Assembly: GCF_901709675.1 (NCBI RefSeq) | Contig: NC_051104.1 | Span: 5,005,501 to 5,069,500, forward strand | Direction: 5' to 3' | Source: Syngnathus acus | Taxonomy: Eukaryota; Chordata; Actinopteri; Syngnathiformes; Syngnathidae | Length of the DNA stretch: 64,000 bases | In this document: positions 54,301 through 64,000 of the stretch, piece by piece | Position numbering within the stretch: the first letter of the stretch is position 1 | How the letters are laid out: every line of letters starts with the position of its first letter | Translations under genes and position numbers: made by a program | Notes under the pieces: generated by a model | Seen by the model: only the letters and a program-made list of their open reading frames with translations | What the model was told of the DNA's origin: nothing | The model's database searches: none

Positions 54301-57300
54301 CCGGGCAGCTGGGAAAGGCCCTTCACTTCAGACTGAAAGACTCTCAAAAGCGTCTGTTTGGCTCGCTGAAAATGTCACTGCAGAGAAAGCATAATCCCAT
54401 TTTGAATGCATTCATCTTTTTTATTTCTCCTCTAAGATATAAATACATCTATTGGGTGACGGGGATTATGAGAAGAGGATGTCTCATATGACATGTAGAA
54501 TTCTAGTGACACCTTGTGCCCAAAATGGCAAAGACTAGTTGTTGGCAAAAGTTATTCTGACGTGTGACCTCATTAAACTATTGTTAATCTGTAAATGACG
54601 TAATGATGTAGTCATCCCTGCATGAGGAAGCGCTTCTATTTGTGTTTCAGGCAGGGGCGGTTCGAGCATTTGATGCCTGGGCACCACCCAGTCCATAAAA
54701 GCACCACTGCACCAAGCAATGCAGTAATTATTACTAGGAAACAAACACTTGTCTTTTGGCCAAGGCAGTGCAAAACAAATCGGGGCAAATGAGTGATGAT
54801 TGCTTGAATTTTTTAAAAGTCTGAAATGTCAGTCAAAAAGATGTTATCGCTATGGAGACGAAAGCTAGCAACTTAAAAGAAGCCTTAACATTGATGAAAG
54901 AAAGAAAAAGCAACACACACACACACACACACACTTAAATAAGAAAAATATTTGATTACAAAGTTTTTTCTCACTGCAAGTAGGAAAACACCCACACAAT
55001 TTCATTTTCAAAGATGTTTATTGAAATCAATATTTTTATTTTTTATAAACTTCAACCAGTGATAATGCTATCACACAATCAGAACCTGGAGCTGCCCCAT
55101 TTCCCCTTTAAATCTCTCCGAAATATGATATGAAATAAGAATGAATTTGCATTTATCCATGAGTGACAGTGGAATTCAATATAGGGACTTCTACGGTATT
55201 AGCTATTGATTATAAAGTAGCAGTTTTCCCCCACACATTAACTTTGAAGCCAAATGTCTGAACAAAATTTAAATGGAATTTAATGGGGAAAACACAGTTT
55301 ACATGTTGAAAACTGAACTCAGATGTATGAACAAGAGACATTCCAAGTGTTTAAGCCTTTAACCCTCAAGGGCGTTAAAGCAAGGTTAATTAAGGTGCAC
55401 TTCATTTAGCTTCCTAAATCAAGTGCTCCTCAAACTTGGGAGACAGTTCTGTCCAGGACTGACACACATGCATCACTCCATTACAGTAGTTTGCAAATAA
55501 AGATACACATATGCAATAATATTGTATCTTCTAGATTACTATTTCTTCCTCCCATAACCTGGGAGTATTATGTATGCGTAGTGTACTGTATATATAAATA
55601 TGACTCTCCCATAATTTGGAAGATTGTTGTGATCCACTCTACATACGATTTGCAAGCATACGGCAGAAGTCGGCTGTTTTGCACGTCAAATCATTTCTGC
55701 AAGATTTTCGGTGCAGCATGCAAGTAAAAATGTGCACAAATTTGAAAAGTCTTTAGCTTGGTCGTCTTCTGTCCACCCCCCCCATGACAGGGCACATTTT
55801 TCCTCCTAAGAAATTAGAGCAAACTTTATTCACAATATCCTCTATATTATTCTGCATTTCAAAGCATGCCAAAGAAATGTTTCCGTTTCTGCATAGTGCT
55901 GGCTATACGAGTGCCAAAGTTTTGATAGCTTTACAAGAAGTACAAGTCGGTATGTACAGACAAAGAGTGACGCGAGTAGATCCAGTATTGTGTAAACCTC
56001 AAGTGCTCAAAATATCTACAAATACAAGTCTGTTGGAACTCATATAGAAAGTTGAATAGAGCTGAAAAATTGCTCCAACGTATGGAAGAGCTTAGCAAGC
56101 GAGTGTGCAGGCGCTAATTGATTTATTCAGTTACTCATTTTTCCAACTGTATTTAAACCATCTTTCATTTCAACACACCTTCCCATCTCATGCACGACCA
56201 CCTGTGGTGCAAATTCAGCGTCTTCTTTTTTTTTTCTTTTCAAAGTGTACCCATAGCGATTTAGGATGCAGTATGCATTACATAATATATTCTCTAGCAT
56301 TGAAATTGTACGCTTAGGTCTACCGACACTTACAAGGTCAAATAATATACAACCACATTCTACATTTGAGGTCATAGTTCTGAATGTAAAATTACAGTTC
56401 AGGCCACTAGGTGACTTATTGTACTCAAACAAACAAGCAAACAAACACAAATTCAAATAACACTCGCTACAGTACATGAGATGCCAAGGAGAGCCAAACT
56501 AACATTTAAAAAAAAAAAAGTACAGTGTAGACTGGCTTCGTGCTGGATATATGAAGTCAGTAATATTTTGTTACTTCACTGACAAAATACGGTATACATA
56601 CTAGAAATGAATTGGACTGAAACATGTCCGTGCTTCTTTTGAATGGTTGTTGGTAGAATGCACACAAGAAGAGGAGAAGCAGCATAAAGGATTGGTGGGG
56701 AGGGTGTGTTCAATTTTGCAACTTGTTGAAGGAAAAGTGTAAATCCTGAAAGTCATAATGTGGAAACTTAAAGTTATTATTATTATTATTAAAAATCAGT
56801 TGACTTCCCTTTCATTCCAAGCCATGACAAAAAATATATCATCAATCCTCATTTTGTTTTTACAGGCAGCACCCTCTTGCTTTGGTTCGATACTAAAGTG
56901 CGTCACGGCCGCATATTCCAATTACTGACATAATGAGGACAAAGTGATAAAGTATATTGTCTCTTATTGTGGGTGATTAATCACTGGATTAAAATGACAA
57001 CATTGTTCATCAATAACTTCCTGTATTCTATAAATTTCGACTCGCCTGAGTGTCCATTACATGAGCACACTGGAAAAAAAAACAACATAATGATCCGGAA
57101 GAAATTTGACAGTTAAAAATGATTAAATAATTCACAGAGGAAAAATAAAAATAATTAGACACCCAAAATAAATAAATAAATAAATAAATAAATAAACACG
57201 CTTTGACCAGCAAGCAGCAAGGTACAATCTTTAAAATGCCGCCTTAATGGGGAAATACCCCAGAATTGAAGTTTAAATGTGTGACTGCAAATGTTGACTC

Positions 57301-59030
57301 ATTTTTATTCATTTTTTTAATTGTTTATCAGACAAAGAAAACTGAACCAAAGGCCACTTTCCTGAGTCTCTAGGAATCATTTGCACGGTTTAAAATATAA
57401 AGTGCTAAAAGGTGAGCGGAAGTGTTGCGGCTGCTACAAATCACTTTAAAGGACGATTGCACTAAGCTTCCTGTCGATTCACGCACAAAATTTCAGGGGA
57501 AGACTCTCGGAAAAGTGGGATTAAGGAGGGGCTATGAATCTGAAAAATATGTCTGTAGTTAGGCTGAATTGATGCTAATAAGCCATGACTTTAATTTCAC
57601 TATTACAAACTTTATATACGACCGTGTCCTTGAGTGAAAAAAGTTAAAATAATATTCAGGGTTTAATAAAAACATTTATTTTTCCTCCAATTTAATTTCA
57701 GGTACCATTTGAAATAATTTGATACCTAAAATGAAAATAGATTTTTTTAAATAATTTGCTCAATAATGAAGATGACTCATAAATGACATTTCTTTCACCC
57801 TGTGTGCCCGAGCATCATCATACTTTCGAATTCTCTTTTTTTCCGAGTTCTCATATTTTAGCTCAGAATGTCTGGCAATGCACCAAGTAGCTTTATAAAT
57901 TCTAAAACATAACGCTGAAGAATTAAAAAGTCTCGGGCATGCTCACATGACCTTGAAACTATTTTGAAAGTTCATATTAAAGGGATTTTTTTTTTACATG
58001 TGCTGCTTAGATCCACAAAACAAAACTTAATTAAGACAAACTGCCCTATGGTGGAAAACCTAAAATGAAAACACATGCACAGATACATAAAAGTCAAATG
58101 ATAACATCAAGCGCACTCACTCATCTCTTCTTGCCAGTGTTTGCATATTGTACTGTACATAAAATAATGGCGCATTCGTCTGGTCGTAAACTGTCCAACT
58201 TGTATGTTTGAGTAGCTCATGACTGCTATGTACAATTTATAAGCATTCTGGGTACTTAGGTGAAAAACAATGGACCAGTGAAATCTGAGGTAGCAAATTC
58301 AACAATGATAAAACGAAAACCCACCGTGGACGTCGGCGCTTCTGCAAACAACTCAAATGAGGGATTTGTGTTTTGTTAAGCCAATTTAGCCACAACTGCG
58401 ACACCATCCAGGCATGCTGAGGGTTGGTCACCCGTGAGAAAATGTTGACCTTGGTTCTGGTAGGGCAGCTGATATGTTCATCAAGAAAATTCATGGCTTT
58501 TTAACCCTCCAGTTCCCACCCCTGAGGTGCAAACCAGCCAGCTAGTCGAGTGTGCTCTTGGGAATTAGGGCGGCGCTTTTTCTCCACCTCTTGGCGCGGG
58601 ACGTCGGGGGGGCGAGGAACCGTTGACACAATGGGACAAGCAGGTTTCCTGTTAGGCCAGCTAACACTACATTTTGACCAACCGGTTTATGAGGTTTTTT
58701 TTTTCCTTTCTTTTGGAAGCGCCACTGACACATAAGAATAATTGTTTCAGTGCAAGACGTGATGGCTACTTGTTTCGTTATTATTCAGTCTGCTGTTTTT
58801 TTGTTTTTTTTATTGTCTTTACATGTATTCGATAAGTCATCCAAGACTGGATTCAGCAGTAAAGGGATACTCCTATAGGATTGCAGTCGTTTGAGAGTGA
58901 TGTCAACCTCAGGATCCATTTGAGTTGCCTATCAGAGCACCTCGCTGCTCTTTTTAGGGAGGGGAGGGGTTCAAAATGAAGAACTTTGGGTGTTCATGCA
59001 GAGTGGGAAGAAACTTGGATGAGAGAGGCA
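54301..59030. other. gap between map4 5' end and channel gene 3' end
   Basis: 4.7 kb without a supported exon on either strand. CAGGGGCGGTTCGAGCATTT at about 54650 resembles the end of a fish hAT-type element. Simple repeats: (AC)n at 54914-54934 and (AAAT)n at 57168-57198. Parts may belong to a longer 3' UTR of the channel gene. Confidence 0.4.
57168..57198. repeat. (AAAT)n microsatellite
   Basis: About seven tandem AAAT units. Confidence 0.9.
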
Positions 59031-59035
59031 TCAAC

Positions 59036-59041
59036 TTTATT
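59036..59041 (-). terminator. poly(A) signal of the erg channel gene
   Basis: Minus-strand AATAAA about 160 bases after the stop codon at 59201. It would give a short 3' UTR; more distal sites are possible. Confidence 0.4.
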
Positions 59042-59200
59042 TTATCCTCTGGACTGAGGCCGGTCTTAGTGAATGGTGCATCCTTGCATTTAAGGTCACT
59101 GGAGGGTTTTGGTTGTAAAGTTTGAAATAGGGCCAATAAGGATACATCATTTTTCTCTCACCGTCGAACCTTCCCGTTCTCTGTACCCGTTGCTTCTTCC

Positions 59201-64000
<4,800 letters not shown>

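Overview
The window looks like nuclear DNA of a ray-finned (teleost, percomorph-like) fish. All recognisable genes are vertebrate single-copy genes with GT-AG introns, separated by AT-rich introns, CA/GT microsatellites, homopolymer tracts and fish-type short inverted-repeat transposons. There are no bacterial-style operons, CRISPR arrays or plasmid features. I rebuilt exons by hand from reading frames, splice sites and intron phase, so splice positions are models, not transcript evidence.

Layout, left to right. (1) 2-100 (+): last codons of an unidentified gene entering from the left. (2) 551-1783 (-): six-exon gene for a 206-residue protein matching only the N-terminal part of CtIP/RBBP8. 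(3) 3486-4390 (-): fam168b, five coding exons. (4) 6102-7244 (+): fbxo45, three exons. It is tail-to-tail with (5) 9685-13604 (-): pabpn1, seven coding exons, the last holding only 12 codons and lying 1.36 kb beyond exon 6. (6) 15400-17050 (-): an unidentified transcription unit with good splice sites and a CRE-bearing promoter. (7) 17118-18010: nested repeats, including a tRNA-derived SINE head and inverted-repeat elements. (8) About 18270-53961 (-): one large map4 gene. It has a noncoding first exon at 53961, an ATG exon at 46471, large projection-domain exons, an alternative first exon at 30742, Pro/Thr/Ser-rich linker exons, four tau-type microtubule-binding repeats and two alternative C termini. 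(9) 59201-64000 (-): C-terminal half of an erg-type (Kv11, KCNH2-like) potassium channel, running off the right edge.

The genes are unrelated housekeeping or neuronal genes: ubiquitin ligase receptor, nuclear poly(A)-binding protein, microtubule-associated protein, potassium channel. No multi-gene system or novel defence or mobile cassette was found. The most informative signals are gene-architecture ones: the stand-alone CtIP N-terminal domain, the layout for pabpn1 autoregulation, the frame-dependent choice of map4 C terminus, and young paired MITEs inside a map4 intron.
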